From positions 2,542,001 to 2,606,000 of the forward strand of contig NZ_CP009110.1 in NCBI RefSeq assembly GCF_000739085.1: a stretch of DNA of 64,000 nt. Reading direction: 5' to 3'. The stretch comes from Amycolatopsis methanolica 239 (GTDB taxonomy: Bacteria; Actinomycetota; Actinomycetes; Mycobacteriales; Pseudonocardiaceae). The translations under genes and the position numbers were made by a program. Under the pieces are notes generated by a model. It saw only the letters and a program-made list of their open reading frames with translations. It ran no database searches and was not told where the DNA came from. Of this stretch, positions 40,135 through 49,619 are shown piece after piece; the first letter of the stretch is position 1; each line of letters opens with the position of its first letter.

Positions 40135-41477
40135 GCCGCATCTACCTGAACGCCTTCGACATGAACTGCGCCGGGCACCAGTCGGCCGGGCTGTGGAAGC
40201 ACCCCGCCGACGAGGGGCACCGCTACACCGACCTGTCCTTCTGGCTGGACCTGGCGCGCACACTCGAAGACGGCGGGTTCGACGCGCTGTTCCTCGCCGA
40301 CGTGCTGGGCGTGTACGACGTCTACGGTGGATCGAAGGACGCCGCGGTCGCCGACGCCGCGCAGATCCCCGTGAACGAGCCGACGGTCCTGCTGCCCGCG
40401 CTGGCCGCGGTGACCTCGCACCTCGGGTTCGGGGTCACCGTGTCGACGACCTACGAGCAGCCGTACTCGCTGGCCCGCCGTCTGTCCACACTGGACCACC
40501 TGACGCGGGGCCGGGTCGCGTGGAACATCGTGACGTCCTATCTGGACAGTGCCGCGCGGAACCTCGGCCTGGACGCCCAGGTGCCGCACGACGAGCGGTA
40601 CGAGATCGCGGAGGAGTACCTCGAGGTCTGCTACAAGCTGTGGGAGGGCTCGTGGGAGGACGGCGCGGTCGTGCGGTCCGGCGGGGTGTACGCGGACCCG
40701 GCGAAGGTGCACGACATCGGGCACAAGGGGAAGTATTTCGCGGTGCCGGGGCCGCACCTGTCGGAGCCGTCGCCGCAGCGGACGCCGGTGCTGTTCCAGG
40801 CCGGCGCGTCGCCGCGGGGCGTGCGGTTCGCGGCGCGGCACGCGGAGGCGGTGTTCGTGTCCGGACCGTCGCCGCGGGTGGTGCGCCGCTCGGTGGACGC
40901 GATCCGCGCCAGGGTGGCCGAGCAGGGCCGGGACCCGCGGGCGGTGAAGATCTTCACGATGCTGACGCCGGTGGTCGGTGAGACGTCCGCGGAGGCCGAG
41001 CAGAAGCTGGGCGAGTACCAGTCGCTGGTGTCGGTGCCGGGGGCGTTCGCGTTGTTCGGCGGCTGGACGGGCGTCGACCTGGCCGAACTGCCGGTGGACC
41101 AGCTCCTGACCTACCGGGACGGTGACGCGAACCGGTCGGCGCTGGCGGCGTTCACGACGGCCGAGCGGGCGTGGACGCCGCGCGAGCTGGCCGGCTTCAT
41201 CGGACTCGGCGGCCGGGGACCGGTCGTGACGGGGTCCGGCCCGGAGGTCGCGGACGAGCTGGAGCGCTGGGTCGAGGAGGCCGACGTGGACGGCTTCAAC
41301 CTGGCGTACGTGACGACGCCGGGCACGTTCGCGGACTTCGCGCGCTGGGTGGTGCCGGAGCTGCGCCGCCGGGGCCGGGTCCCGTCACAGCCGGAAGCGG
41401 GCACGCTGCGGGAGCGGCTCGGTGGCGCGGGGCCACGGCTGGCCGCGGACCACCCTGGGGCGGCGCATCGCCGCTGA
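40131..41477 (+). CDS. NtaA/DszA-type flavin-dependent monooxygenase (LLM class)
   Basis: A 448-residue bacterial-luciferase-like enzyme using FMNH2 from a separate reductase. The family start FDMNCAGHQSAGLWKHPADE, the FMN-site TVSTTYEQPYSLARRLSTLD, and RGRVAWNIVTSYLDSAARNL are clear, matching the NtaA/SnaA/DszA clade that attacks aminopolycarboxylates, sulfones or pristinamycin precursors. It is translationally coupled to the MHS transporter, suggesting uptake plus oxidation of one compound. No flavin reductase gene is adjacent. Confidence 0.88.
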   Translation: MSRIYLNAFDMNCAGHQSAGLWKHPADEGHRYTDLSFWLDLARTLEDGGFDALFLADVLGVYDVYGGSKDAAVADAAQIPVNEPTVLLPALAAVTSHLGFGVTVSTTYEQPYSLARRLSTLDHLTRGRVAWNIVTSYLDSAARNLGLDAQVPHDERYEIAEEYLEVCYKLWEGSWEDGAVVRSGGVYADPAKVHDIGHKGKYFAVPGPHLSEPSPQRTPVLFQAGASPRGVRFAARHAEAVFVSGPSPRVVRRSVDAIRARVAEQGRDPRAVKIFTMLTPVVGETSAEAEQKLGEYQSLVSVPGAFALFGGWTGVDLAELPVDQLLTYRDGDANRSALAAFTTAERAWTPRELAGFIGLGGRGPVVTGSGPEVADELERWVEEADVDGFNLAYVTTPGTFADFARWVVPELRRRGRVPSQPEAGTLRERLGGAGPRLAADHPGAAHRR

Positions 41478-41679
41478 GGCCGGTGCTCACCCCGGGCAGC
41501 AATCCCTCACGGGAGTGCCGGTACGCGGATCGGCCGACTCGCCGCCGAAGGCGGCTCGATGCGCCGGGCGCCCGGCGCGGAGGCTGCTGCCGGGAGCGGC
41601 TCGGTCGCGCCCCCCGCCCACCCGGGCGCGCTGCTCGGCGGTAGGCCGCCAGGCGCGGCCTACCGCCGCCCAAGCCCCG
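41478..41679. other. Short intergenic space without gene
   Basis: Between the monooxygenase and the convergent chorismate mutase gene. CGGGAGCGGCTCGGT, a stretch of the monooxygenase 3' end, recurs near 41593, a weak hint of another eroded 3'-end copy. GCGGTAGGCCGCC and its complement GGCGCGGCCTACCGCC near 41637-41669 form a GC-rich stem that can terminate both genes. Confidence 0.4.
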
Positions 41680-41985
41680 TCACGCCGGGGCGTCCCCAGC
41701 CAGCCGGGCGTGCTCGCCCAGCTCCAGTTTGATGAACGCGCCGATCATGGCGCGCCACACCGCCTCGGCGACCTCGGGGGCCAGTCCCGCGGCGACGGCC
41801 CGCTCCCGGGCCGCCGCGACCACCTGCTCCACCCGGCCGGGCGCGCGAACGGCCCGCGAGTCGGTCTTGAACGCCGCGGCCGCGCGCACCAGGGACTGGC
41901 GGGCGGCCAGCAGGCCGACCAGCTCGGCGTCGAGGGCGTCGATGCGCGCGCGGACCTCGGTCAGCGTCTTCGGGGCGCCCGTCAC
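41680..41985 (-). CDS. Chorismate mutase, AroQ type
   Basis: A 101-residue all-helical chorismate mutase converting chorismate to prephenate. Marks: LTEVRARIDALDAELVGLLA, ARQSLVRAAAAFKTDSRAVR with the catalytic Lys, and the end EVAEAVWRAMIGAFIKLELG. GTG 41985 overlaps the stop of the PlsC-like gene as GTGA. The family's single-domain monofunctional form is normal in actinobacteria, though its pairing with an acyltransferase is odd. Confidence 0.85.
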   Translation of the reverse strand: MTGAPKTLTEVRARIDALDAELVGLLAARQSLVRAAAAFKTDSRAVRAPGRVEQVVAAARERAVAAGLAPEVAEAVWRAMIGAFIKLELGEHARLAGDAPA

Positions 41986-42806
41986 CGGGGCCGCCAGGGG
42001 CTGATGGTGTCCGTGGGGCGCGTCGGGTCGTGGAACTTCGGCTTGTCGGGCTCGTCGCGGCGCAACGGGACCAGGCCGGCCGTGATGGCGCGCATAATCT
42101 TCGCGTGCGCGCGCACCCCGGCGCCCGGCCGCTCCGGCTCGATGTCGCTCAGGTCCACCGGCTCGCCGAAGTGCACGCGGTACGTCGGCCGCCGCAACGG
42201 CGCGGTCAGGCCGGACCGGGCCAGCGGCAGCAGGTCCGCAGGACCCGTCACCTTCTCCGTTCCCCAGTACACGGCCTCGTGCGCGCCCCACTGACTGATC
42301 GGCACCACCGGCACCCCGGCGGCGATCGCGAGCCGGGCGGCGCCCGTCTTGCCGCGCTCCGGCCACAGGCCCGGGTCGTGGCTGATCCGGCCCTCCGGGT
42401 AGACGATGATCGGGCTCGGCGTCGTCCGCATCTCCTCCAGGGCCTGCGCGAACTGCTCCAGCGCGCTCGCCTTGCCGCGGTCGATCCGCATGTGCCCGCT
42501 GACCTTCAGCGCGGGCCCGATCACCGGCGTGTCGAGGATCCCGCCGGCCAGCATGAACCGCGGCGCGATGCCGATCCGGCGGCACGCGGCGATCAGCACG
42601 AACGGGTCGAACACGCCGATGTGGTTGGAAGCCATCAAGAACGGCCGTCCCCGCAGCTCCGGCGCGATCCGGCCGGTGATCCGCAGCCGTCCGGTCAGCG
42701 CGACGAGCCCCTGGTCCATCCGGGTCATGGTCCGCCAGACCGCCGGTGGCCTGCGGCGTGTCTGCCCGGTGTCGTCGGAGTGCAGCGCGAACATGGTCGT
42801 CAGCAT
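41982..42806 (-). CDS. 1-acyl-sn-glycerol-3-phosphate acyltransferase-like protein
   Basis: A 274-residue PlsC-fold acyltransferase. Motif I is ASNHIGVFDPFVLIAA (H-x4-D). Motif III, usually FPEGTRS, is YPEGRISHDP. VPISQWGAHEAVYWGT near residue 190 is the actinobacterial variant of motif IV. One N-terminal amphipathic stretch may dock to the membrane. The role is probably phosphatidic acid formation. ATG 42806 is followed by a second ATG at 42794. It is upstream of and coupled to the chorismate mutase, divergent from ftsK. Confidence 0.82.
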   Translation of the reverse strand: MLTTMFALHSDDTGQTRRRPPAVWRTMTRMDQGLVALTGRLRITGRIAPELRGRPFLMASNHIGVFDPFVLIAACRRIGIAPRFMLAGGILDTPVIGPALKVSGHMRIDRGKASALEQFAQALEEMRTTPSPIIVYPEGRISHDPGLWPERGKTGAARLAIAAGVPVVPISQWGAHEAVYWGTEKVTGPADLLPLARSGLTAPLRRPTYRVHFGEPVDLSDIEPERPGAGVRAHAKIMRAITAGLVPLRRDEPDKPKFHDPTRPTDTISPWRPR

Positions 42807-42901
42807 GGCAGATCACCGAAATGGCGGATCAAGGTCCGCCGGTGACGGCGAAGTTCCCGCTGTGCCGAGTGTGGCACCTGGGGTTGGTGGGGCCAGGCGG
42901 T

Positions 42902-42907
42902 TACCGT
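42902..42907 (+). promoter_or_regulatory. ftsK -10 box, leaderless type
   Basis: TACCGT lies 6 nt before the ftsK ATG with no ribosome site between. This is one of the clearest leaderless arrangements in the window. Confidence 0.5.
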
Positions 42908-42913
42908 AGAGGC

Positions 42914-45394
42914 ATGGCTAGCGGGGCGGCGACGAGGAGCAGCGGCACGAAGCGGACCGGCGGCAAGAGCAGCACCGCGCGCAGGAGCACGCGCGGCGCG
43001 GCCAAGTCGCGGCCCGCGGCCTCGCGCGCCCGCAAACCCGCCCCGAAGAAGAAGGCCGGGACCTTCAGCAAGGCCGTCCGCGGCGGCTGGAACCTGCTGG
43101 CCAAGGGCCTCGGCAGCCTGGTGCGCACCGTCGGCCGCGGCCGGGAGCTGGAGCCCGAGCACCGCCGCGACGGGCTCGCCCTCGGCCTGATCGCGCTGGC
43201 CGTGATCGTCGCCGCCGGGGTGTGGTGGCGCGCGGCCGGGCCGGTCGGTGGCTACGTCGAGCTGGCCACCCGCACGGTCTTCGGCGCGGGCGCGGTCACG
43301 CTGCCGCTGGCGCTGGTGGTCTCCGCCGTGGTGCTGATGCGCACCGAGCCGCAACCGGAGGTCCGCCCGCGCATGGTGATCGGCACCGTGCTGGGCGTGC
43401 TCGCGTTGCTGGGGCTGCTGCACCTGTTCAACGGCCGCCCGCACGACGCCGAGAACCAGCGCTATGCGGGCGGCATCCTCGGTTTCCTGTCCGGCGACCT
43501 GCTCGCCCAGGGCGTGACGGCCTGGGTCGCGGTGCCGCTGCTCTTCCTCGCGCTCGCGTTTGGCCTGCTCGTGTTCACCGCCACCCGCATCCGCGACATC
43601 CCGCACCTGGTGCGCACCTGGGGCCTGGACCCGGAGGAACTGGCCGAGGAGGAGGCGCAGCGCGAGGCCCGCGCCGGACGCCGCGACGAGGTCACCGAGG
43701 CCGACCCGAAGGCCGTGCGGCTGCGCAAGCCGTCCCGCCGCCGCCAGGCCAGCGCCGCCGATCCGGAGCAGCTGGACATCGAGTCCGCGCTGGCCGAGCC
43801 GCCCACGCCGGCCCGCCCGCCGAAGCCGGTGCCCGCCGCGGTGCCGGAGAAGAAGCCGAAGAAGCCGGAACCGGTCATGGCGGTCACCCGGACCGTCGAG
43901 GGCGACTACGAGCTGCCGCCCGCCGACCTGCTGCAGCTGGGCGACGCGCCGAAGACCCGCAGCAAGGCCAACGACGCCATGATCGAGGCGATCACCGGCG
44001 TGCTGGAGCAGTTCAACGTCGACGCGCAGGTCACCGGCTTCACCCGCGGCCCGACGGTCACCCGTTACGAGGTCGAGCTCGGCCCGGGCGTGAAGGTCGA
44101 GAAGATCACCGCGCTGACCAAGAACATCGCGTACGCGGTGGCCACCGACAACGTCCGCCTGCTCGCGCCGATCCCCGGCAAGTCGGCGGTCGGCATCGAG
44201 GTGCCCAACTCCGACCGCGAGATGGTGCGCCTCGGCGACGTGCTGCGCTCGTCGACCGCGGGCAAGGACACCCACCCGATGGTCATCGGGCTCGGCAAGG
44301 ACATCGAGGGCCACTTCGTCACCGCGAACCTGACGAAGATGCCGCACCTGCTGGTCGCGGGCTCCACCGGCTCCGGTAAGTCGAGCTTCGTCAACTCGAT
44401 GCTGGTGTCGCTGCTGGCGCGGGCGACGCCCGAAGAGGTGCGGATGATCCTGATCGACCCGAAGATGGTCGAGCTGACGCCGTACGAGGGCATCCCGCAC
44501 CTGATCACGCCCATCATCACCCAGCCGAAGAAGGCGGCCGCCGCGCTGGCCTGGCTGGTGGAGGAGATGGAGCAGCGCTACCAGGACATGCAGGCCAACC
44601 GGGTCCGGCACATCGACGACTTCAACCGCAAGGTCAAGTCGGGGGAGATCACCGCGCCGCCGGGCAGCGAGCGCGTGTACCGGCCGTACCCGTACATCAT
44701 GGCGATCGTCGACGAGCTGGCCGACCTGATGATGACCGCGCCGCGCGACGTCGAGGACGCGATCGTCCGGATCACGCAGAAGGCCCGTGCCGCCGGGATC
44801 CACCTGGTGCTGGCCACGCAGCGCCCGTCGGTCGACGTCGTCACCGGCCTGATCAAGACCAACGTGCCGTCACGGCTGGCGTTCGCGACGTCGTCGCTGA
44901 CCGACTCGCGCGTCATCCTGGACCAGCCGGGCGCGGAGAAGCTGATCGGCATGGGCGACGGCCTGTACCTGCCGATGGGCGCCGGCAAGCCGGTCCGCAT
45001 CCAGGGCGCCTACGTCGGCGACGACGAGATCGCCTCGATCGTGAACTTCACGAAGGAGCAGGCGCAGCCGGACTACCAGGAGGGCGTCACCGCCGCGAAG
45101 GCCGGGGAGAAGAAGGAGATCGACCCGGACATCGGCGACGACCTCGACGTCCTGCTGCAGGCGGCCGAGCTGATCATCACCTCGCAGTTCGGGTCGACGT
45201 CCATGCTGCAGCGCAAGCTGCGGGTCGGCTTCGCGAAGGCCGGGCGGCTGATGGACCTGCTGGAGACGCGCGGCGTGGTGGGCCCGTCGGAGGGCTCGAA
45301 GGCCCGCGACGTGCTGGTCAAGCCGGAGGACCTGGAGGGCACGCTGATGCTGATCCGCGGCGGCTCGATGCCCGACGACGACGGCGAGGACTAG
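42914..45394 (+). CDS. ftsK: DNA translocase FtsK
   Basis: An 826-residue septal DNA pump. The N-terminus is very basic (Lys/Arg/Ser-rich to residue 70), then four helices (about 75-240) anchor it at the division site. A charged linker follows, and the motor has Walker A GSTGSGKSSFVNSM at about 481, Walker B IMAIVDELADLMM, and LVLATQRPSVDVVTGLIKTN. The C-terminal gamma winged helix (AAELIITSQFGSTSMLQRKL) reads KOPS. In many actinobacteria ftsK follows rnj directly; here 9.7 kb of accessory genes intervene. Confidence 0.96.
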   Translation: MASGAATRSSGTKRTGGKSSTARRSTRGAAKSRPAASRARKPAPKKKAGTFSKAVRGGWNLLAKGLGSLVRTVGRGRELEPEHRRDGLALGLIALAVIVAAGVWWRAAGPVGGYVELATRTVFGAGAVTLPLALVVSAVVLMRTEPQPEVRPRMVIGTVLGVLALLGLLHLFNGRPHDAENQRYAGGILGFLSGDLLAQGVTAWVAVPLLFLALAFGLLVFTATRIRDIPHLVRTWGLDPEELAEEEAQREARAGRRDEVTEADPKAVRLRKPSRRRQASAADPEQLDIESALAEPPTPARPPKPVPAAVPEKKPKKPEPVMAVTRTVEGDYELPPADLLQLGDAPKTRSKANDAMIEAITGVLEQFNVDAQVTGFTRGPTVTRYEVELGPGVKVEKITALTKNIAYAVATDNVRLLAPIPGKSAVGIEVPNSDREMVRLGDVLRSSTAGKDTHPMVIGLGKDIEGHFVTANLTKMPHLLVAGSTGSGKSSFVNSMLVSLLARATPEEVRMILIDPKMVELTPYEGIPHLITPIITQPKKAAAALAWLVEEMEQRYQDMQANRVRHIDDFNRKVKSGEITAPPGSERVYRPYPYIMAIVDELADLMMTAPRDVEDAIVRITQKARAAGIHLVLATQRPSVDVVTGLIKTNVPSRLAFATSSLTDSRVILDQPGAEKLIGMGDGLYLPMGAGKPVRIQGAYVGDDEIASIVNFTKEQAQPDYQEGVTAAKAGEKKEIDPDIGDDLDVLLQAAELIITSQFGSTSMLQRKLRVGFAKAGRLMDLLETRGVVGPSEGSKARDVLVKPEDLEGTLMLIRGGSMPDDDGED

Positions 45395-45816
45395 GAGCCG
45401 CCGAACTGGCGGACCGCCTGGTAGTACGTCCAGGCCGTGCCGTTGCAGCGCCAGTCGCCGTGGCAGGTGGTCTTCAGGTCGCGGTAGAAGTTGTCGTCGA
45501 TCTTCTTCCGGTTGGCGCTGGTGAACCGGTCCTGCCGCTTGTAGTTGCGGTAGCCGAAGTCATGCCGGTGGCAGGCGGGGGAGAAGTCGAACCCGAGCGG
45601 CTTGTCCGGCGACCACGAGCAGGTGTCCGACGACCAGTCCAGCGACGCGGCGTACGGCCGGTCGGCCCGGATCTGCTCGAACCGGCTCAGCGAGGTGCCG
45701 AACAGGTAGGTGTCGGTCACCGACCGGACGTCGACGGCCTGCGCGGTGCCCGCGCCGGCGACGAGTGCGGTGGCCACAGCGGCCGTGGACAGCAGACGAC
45801 GGGCGGCGGCGCGCAT
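45391..45816 (-). CDS. Secreted prokaryotic phospholipase A2
   Basis: A 141-residue exported enzyme. The signal peptide RRLLSTAAVATALVAGAGTAQA is followed by the mature chain. The catalytic helix DFSPACHRHDFGYRNYKRQD has the His-Asp dyad of Streptomyces violaceoruber PLA2, and the second Asp is in KKIDDNFYRDL. Four Cys (SDTC, PACH, TTCHG, WRCN) can make two disulfides. It releases fatty acids from the sn-2 position of phospholipids. It converges on ftsK with both stops in one CTAG. Confidence 0.88.
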   Translation of the reverse strand: MRAAARRLLSTAAVATALVAGAGTAQAVDVRSVTDTYLFGTSLSRFEQIRADRPYAASLDWSSDTCSWSPDKPLGFDFSPACHRHDFGYRNYKRQDRFTSANRKKIDDNFYRDLKTTCHGDWRCNGTAWTYYQAVRQFGGS

Positions 45817-45828
45817 CCTGGGCTCCTC

Positions 45829-45857
45829 AGCTGATCAAGGGGACGACATGATCAGCT
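45829..45857. promoter_or_regulatory. Inverted repeat upstream of the phospholipase gene
   Basis: AGCTGATCA and TGATCAGCT, 11 bp apart, form a perfect 9-bp dyad 12 bp upstream of the phospholipase ATG (minus strand). It may be an operator or a leader hairpin. Confidence 0.45.
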
Positions 45858-45930
45858 TCCGGCTGCCGGACGACGGCCACCAGCCCCGGAAGGTGGATAC
45901 CGGGCGAACTTCACCCGGCGGGCGCAACCG

Positions 45931-46443
45931 CTACAACTCCAGGAGCATCCGCGTGTTGCCGAGCGTGTTCGGCTTCGCGTAGGGGAGTTCGAGGAACTCG
46001 GCCACGCCCGGGTCCACCGAGCGGCGCATCTCCTCGTACACCGAGCTCGGCACCGGCGTGCCGTCGATCTCGGTGAACCCGTGCCGCGCGAAGAAGCTCG
46101 TCTCGAAGGTCAGCACGAAGATCCGGCGCAGCCCCAGTTCCCGCGCCAGCGAGATCAGCTGCGCGACCAGCCGGTGCCCGATGCCCTGCCCGCGCATCCG
46201 CTTGTCGACCGCGACCGTGCGGATCTCCGCCAGGTCCTCCCACAGGACGTGCAGCGCGCCGCACCCGAGAATCTCGCCGTCGCGGTCGGCGACCCAGAAC
46301 TCCTGCATGTCCTCATACAGGGTGACGAGCTCCTTCTCGAGCAGCACCCGCCCCGCGTCCGCGTCCACCAACGCCTTGATCTTGCGGACGTCCGAGATCC
46401 GGGCCCGCCGGATCTCGACGGTTGGGGAAGGATCACCGTGCAC
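45931..46443 (-). CDS. argA: Amino-acid N-acetyltransferase (ArgA-like GNAT, first step of arginine synthesis)
   Basis: A 170-residue single GNAT domain, the short ArgA type of actinobacteria, which acetylates glutamate or glutamine. Marks: [40 protein letters not shown], acetyl-CoA loop [20 protein letters not shown], and [21 protein letters not shown] choose GTG 46443 because TACGGT (46455-46450) lies 6 nt before it and the upstream 17 codons are Pro/Gly-rich; GTG 46494 is the longer alternative. It diverges from rimO, as in mycobacteria. Confidence 0.85.
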   Translation of the reverse strand: MHGDPSPTVEIRRARISDVRKIKALVDADAGRVLLEKELVTLYEDMQEFWVADRDGEILGCGALHVLWEDLAEIRTVAVDKRMRGQGIGHRLVAQLISLARELGLRRIFVLTFETSFFARHGFTEIDGTPVPSSVYEEMRRSVDPGVAEFLELPYAKPNTLGNTRMLLEL

Positions 46444-46523
46444 CGATCGACCGTATCGGGGCGGGGGCGGGCCTGTCGCGGTGGGTTCGGCCACGCCCGC
46501 GCACGCCAGCTACCCTGAGTGTC

Positions 46524-47945
46524 GTGTCTTCTGCCGCCACCGAGCCCTCCCGCCGTCGTGTCTCCCTGTTGACCCTGGGCTGCGCCCGCAACGAGGTGGA
46601 CTCCGAGGAGCTGGCCGGCCGGCTCGCCGAAGGGGGCTGGGAGCTCGCCGACGAACCCGAGGGCAGCGACGTGATCGTCGTGAACACCTGCGGGTTCGTG
46701 GAGTCGGCGAAGAAGGACTCGGTCGACACGCTGCTGGCCGCCGCCGACACCGGCGCGAAGGTCGTCGCCGTCGGCTGCATGGCCGAGCGCTACGGCGCCG
46801 AGCTGGCCGAGAGCCTGCCGGAGGCCCACGCCGTCCTCGGTTTCGACCACTACAACGACCTCGCGGCCCGCCTGGACGACGTCGCGGCAGGCCGCACCAT
46901 CGCCTCGCACACCCCGGGCGACCGCCGCAAGCTGCTGCCGATCACCCCGGTCGAGCGCGCCGCGGCCACCGAGGACGTCTCGATCCCCGGCCACGGCTGG
47001 GGTCCCCGCGTGCTGCGCAGCCGGCTGTCCGACTCGCCGGTCGCGGCGCTGAAGATCGCCTCGGGCTGCGACCGCCGCTGCTCGTTCTGCGCGATCCCGT
47101 CGTTCCGCGGCTCGTTCGTCTCGCGCCACCCGGACGAGATCCTCGCCGAGGCCGCCTGGCTGGCCGGCCAGGGCGTCAAGGAGCTGTTCCTGGTCAGTGA
47201 GAACTCCACGTCCTACGGCAAGGACCTCAGCCGCGACCTGGGCGGCACCCGCGCGCTGGAGCGGCTGCTGCCCCAGCTGGCCGGCATCGACGGCGTCCAG
47301 CGGGTGCGGGTGTCCTACCTGCAGCCCGCCGAGACCCGCCCGGACCTGGTCCGCGCGATCGCGACCACCCCGGGTGTGGCGCCCTACTTCGACATGTCCT
47401 TCCAGCACTCCAGCGAAACCGTGCTGCGCCGGATGCGCCGCTTCGGCTCCACCAAGTCGTTCCTCGCGCTGATCCGGCAGATCCGCGAGTACGCGCCGGA
47501 GGCGGGCATCCGCAGCAACGTCATCGTCGGTTTCCCCGGCGAGACCGAGGACGACGTCGCCGAGCTGGAGCACTTCCTCACCGAGGCCGGGCTGGACGCG
47601 GTCGGCGTGTTCGGCTACTCCGACGAGGACGGCACCGAGGCCGAGACCTACGACGGCAAGATCGACCCCGAGGTGGTCGCCGAGCGCGTCGCGCGGGTCT
47701 CCGCGCTGGTGGAGGAGCTGACCGCGCAGCGCGCCGAGGACCGCGTCGGCGAGATCGTCGACGTGCTGGTCGAGGAGGCTGACGACGAGGAGGTGTCCGG
47801 CCGCGCCGCGCACCAGGCGCCCGAGGTCGACGGCGCCTGCATCGTGCTCGACGGCGAGGGGCTCGAGGTCGGGCAGATGGTGCGCTGCCGGGTCGTCGGC
47901 TCCGAGGGCGTCGACCTGCTCGTCGAGCCGGACGCGGGCAGATGA
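46524..47945 (+). CDS. rimO: Ribosomal protein S12 methylthiotransferase RimO
   Basis: A 473-residue radical-SAM enzyme that methylthiolates Asp of ribosomal protein S12. The N-terminal UPF0004 cluster uses Cys in [26 protein letters not shown] and [11 protein letters not shown]. The radical-SAM motif [11 protein letters not shown] is at about 182. [20 protein letters not shown] is typical of RimO, and a C-terminal TRAM domain ends the protein. GTG 46524 has TACCCT 7 nt upstream. It overlaps pgsA by ATGA. Confidence 0.95.
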   Translation: MSSAATEPSRRRVSLLTLGCARNEVDSEELAGRLAEGGWELADEPEGSDVIVVNTCGFVESAKKDSVDTLLAAADTGAKVVAVGCMAERYGAELAESLPEAHAVLGFDHYNDLAARLDDVAAGRTIASHTPGDRRKLLPITPVERAAATEDVSIPGHGWGPRVLRSRLSDSPVAALKIASGCDRRCSFCAIPSFRGSFVSRHPDEILAEAAWLAGQGVKELFLVSENSTSYGKDLSRDLGGTRALERLLPQLAGIDGVQRVRVSYLQPAETRPDLVRAIATTPGVAPYFDMSFQHSSETVLRRMRRFGSTKSFLALIRQIREYAPEAGIRSNVIVGFPGETEDDVAELEHFLTEAGLDAVGVFGYSDEDGTEAETYDGKIDPEVVAERVARVSALVEELTAQRAEDRVGEIVDVLVEEADDEEVSGRAAHQAPEVDGACIVLDGEGLEVGQMVRCRVVGSEGVDLLVEPDAGR

Positions 47946-48571
47946 GCGCCGCGGCGGAGGAGTCGGCGCAGGCGGGCGGGGAGGCCGGCCCGCCCCACCG
48001 CGAGCCCGAGCCGACCCCGGTCCCCACGCTCAACGTCGCGAACCTGCTGACCCTGTCCCGGCTCGTGCTGGTCCCGCTGTTCGTGCTGGCGCTGTTCGCC
48101 GGCGGCGGCGAGGACACCGGCTGGCGGATCGGCGCGACGGTGCTGTTCGCGATCGCGTCGCTGACCGACCAGGTGGACGGCTGGGTCGCCCGGCGCTACG
48201 GGCTGATCACCGACTTCGGCAAGATCGCCGACCCGATCGCGGACAAGGCGCTGATCGGCGCCGCGCTCGTGGGCCTGAGCCTGCTCGGCGAGCTGCCCTG
48301 GTGGGTGACCGTGGTGATCGCGGTCCGCGAGATCGGCGTGACCCTGCTGCGGTTCTGGGTGATCCGGCACGGCGTCATCCCGGCCAGCCGCGGTGGCAAG
48401 GCCAAGACGATGACCCAGATCCTGGCGATCGTGACCTACCTGCTGCCGCTGCCGGACGGCGCGCTGCCGGTCCAGTGGGCGCTGATGGGCCTCGCGGTGG
48501 CGCTCACCGTCGTCACCGGCGCCGACTACGTCGTGCGCGCCGTTCGGCTGCGCGCGGCGGCCCGCGCATGA
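47942..48571 (+). CDS. pgsA: CDP-diacylglycerol-glycerol-3-phosphate phosphatidyltransferase
   Basis: A 209-residue membrane enzyme of phosphatidylglycerol synthesis. The CDP-alcohol motif DG-x2-AR-x8-G-x3-D-x3-D is intact in [16 protein letters not shown] and IADPIADKA. Six helices are predicted. The acidic, Pro-rich 30-residue N-terminus precedes [20 protein letters not shown]. It overlaps rimO upstream and cinA downstream, each by ATGA, forming one translationally coupled unit. Confidence 0.95.
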   Translation: MSAAAEESAQAGGEAGPPHREPEPTPVPTLNVANLLTLSRLVLVPLFVLALFAGGGEDTGWRIGATVLFAIASLTDQVDGWVARRYGLITDFGKIADPIADKALIGAALVGLSLLGELPWWVTVVIAVREIGVTLLRFWVIRHGVIPASRGGKAKTMTQILAIVTYLLPLPDGALPVQWALMGLAVALTVVTGADYVVRAVRLRAAARA

Positions 48572-49032
48572 CGTCGGCGCGACCGGTGGTGGCCGCGCTC
48601 CTCCGGCTCGGGCAGACGGTGGCCGCCGCGGAGTCGCTGACCGCCGGCCTGGTCACCGCGACGCTGACCGAGGTGCCCGGCTCCAGCGCGGTCGTCCGCG
48701 GCGGGCTGGTGGTCTACGCCACCGACCTCAAGGCGAAACTCGCCGGGGTGGACCCGGCGCTGCTGGCCGCGCACGGCGCGGTGCACCCGGAGGTGGCGGC
48801 GCAGCTCGCGGAGGGCGCGCGGGAGCGCTGCGGCGCGGACTGGGGGCTGGGCCTGACCGGCGTGGCCGGGCCGGACCCGCAGGACGGTGTGGCCCCCGGA
48901 ACCGTGCACATCGGCCTCGCCGGTCCGGCAGGCCGGGACGTGCGCACCCACAGGTTCGATGGCGACCGGGCGGCCGTCCGGCGCGCCTCGGTGACGGCCG
49001 CGCTCGACCTGCTGGGGGAACATCTCACTTGA
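48568..49032 (+). CDS. CinA-family nicotinamide-nucleotide amidase
   Basis: A 154-residue protein equal to the C-terminal PncC domain of CinA, which hydrolyses NMN to nicotinate mononucleotide. Marks: TVAAAESLTAGLVTATLTEV, GSSAVVRGGLVVYATDLKAK and GLGLTGVAGPDPQDGVAPGT. The N-terminal COG1058 domain is absent, the normal state next to pgsA in actinobacteria. ATG 48568 overlaps pgsA. clgR follows with its own promoter. Confidence 0.92.
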   Translation: MTSARPVVAALLRLGQTVAAAESLTAGLVTATLTEVPGSSAVVRGGLVVYATDLKAKLAGVDPALLAAHGAVHPEVAAQLAEGARERCGADWGLGLTGVAGPDPQDGVAPGTVHIGLAGPAGRDVRTHRFDGDRAAVRRASVTAALDLLGEHLT

Positions 49033-49039
49033 TCGGGGC

Positions 49040-49053
49040 GTTCGCCCTGGGCG
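49040..49053 (+). promoter_or_regulatory. ClgR operator
   Basis: GTTCGCCCTGGGCG matches the reported Streptomyces ClgR box GTTCGC-N5-GCG exactly. It lies 75 bp upstream of the clgR ATG, between cinA and clgR, consistent with autoactivation of clgR. Confidence 0.65.
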
Positions 49054-49127
49054 TACCGCCGTGTCAATCGCTGCGAGGAGGCGCTCGAACTGGGTAACGT
49101 GGTCGGTATCAGGAAGGGAGGCGCGCG

Positions 49128-49577
49128 ATGACCGTGCTCCTGCGCGAGGCGATCGGCGACCGGCTCCGGCATGCCCGCACCAACAAGCGTCGCACACTGC
49201 GCGACATCTCCCGCGCCGCCAAGGTCAGCCTCGGCTACCTGTCCGAGGTGGAGCGCGGGCAGAAGGAGGCGTCCAGTGAACTGCTGGCGTCCATCTGCGA
49301 GGCGCTCGAGCTGCCGCTGGCCGAGCTGCTGAGCAACGTCGCCGCCGACATCTCGGCTCTGGAGAGCGTGGACGTGCCGACGATGCCGGAGACCGCCGAG
49401 GGCGAGGGCCGCGCGCGCAAGACGGGCGAACCGTCCGCCGCGACGGGACGGCTCGACAGCGGCCGCCTCATCGACGGCGTGATCGGCAACGACCTGCCGG
49501 ACCTGCGGGTTTCCGGCCAGCGGGTCGGGCCGTCGCTGCGCACCACCATCCGCGCGCCGAAGATGGTCGCGGCCTGA
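49128..49577 (+). CDS. clgR: ClgR-type XRE transcriptional activator
   Basis: A 149-residue regulator of Clp protease and envelope-stress genes. The HTH is [40 protein letters not shown] and [20 protein letters not shown]. In mycobacteria ClgR is the first gene of the clgR-pspA-Rv2743c-Rv2742c operon, and the same order is found here. The C-terminal Ala-Ala ending (PKMVAA) resembles the degron through which ClpP degrades ClgR. ATG follows AGGAAGGGAGG. A terminator follows the gene. Confidence 0.92.
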   Translation: MTVLLREAIGDRLRHARTNKRRTLRDISRAAKVSLGYLSEVERGQKEASSELLASICEALELPLAELLSNVAADISALESVDVPTMPETAEGEGRARKTGEPSAATGRLDSGRLIDGVIGNDLPDLRVSGQRVGPSLRTTIRAPKMVAA

Positions 49578-49582
49578 TCACC

Positions 49583-49617
49583 CGCTGAGAACACTCGACT
49601 CGCTGAGAACACTCGAC
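49583..49617. repeat. Exact 17-bp direct repeat after clgR
   Basis: CGCTGAGAACACTCGAC occurs twice with one base between, an 18-bp period. It lies 5 bp after the clgR stop and 2 bp before the terminator stem. It may be a slipped-strand duplication or a binding site for the pspA promoter. Confidence 0.6.
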
Positions 49618-49619
49618 AC

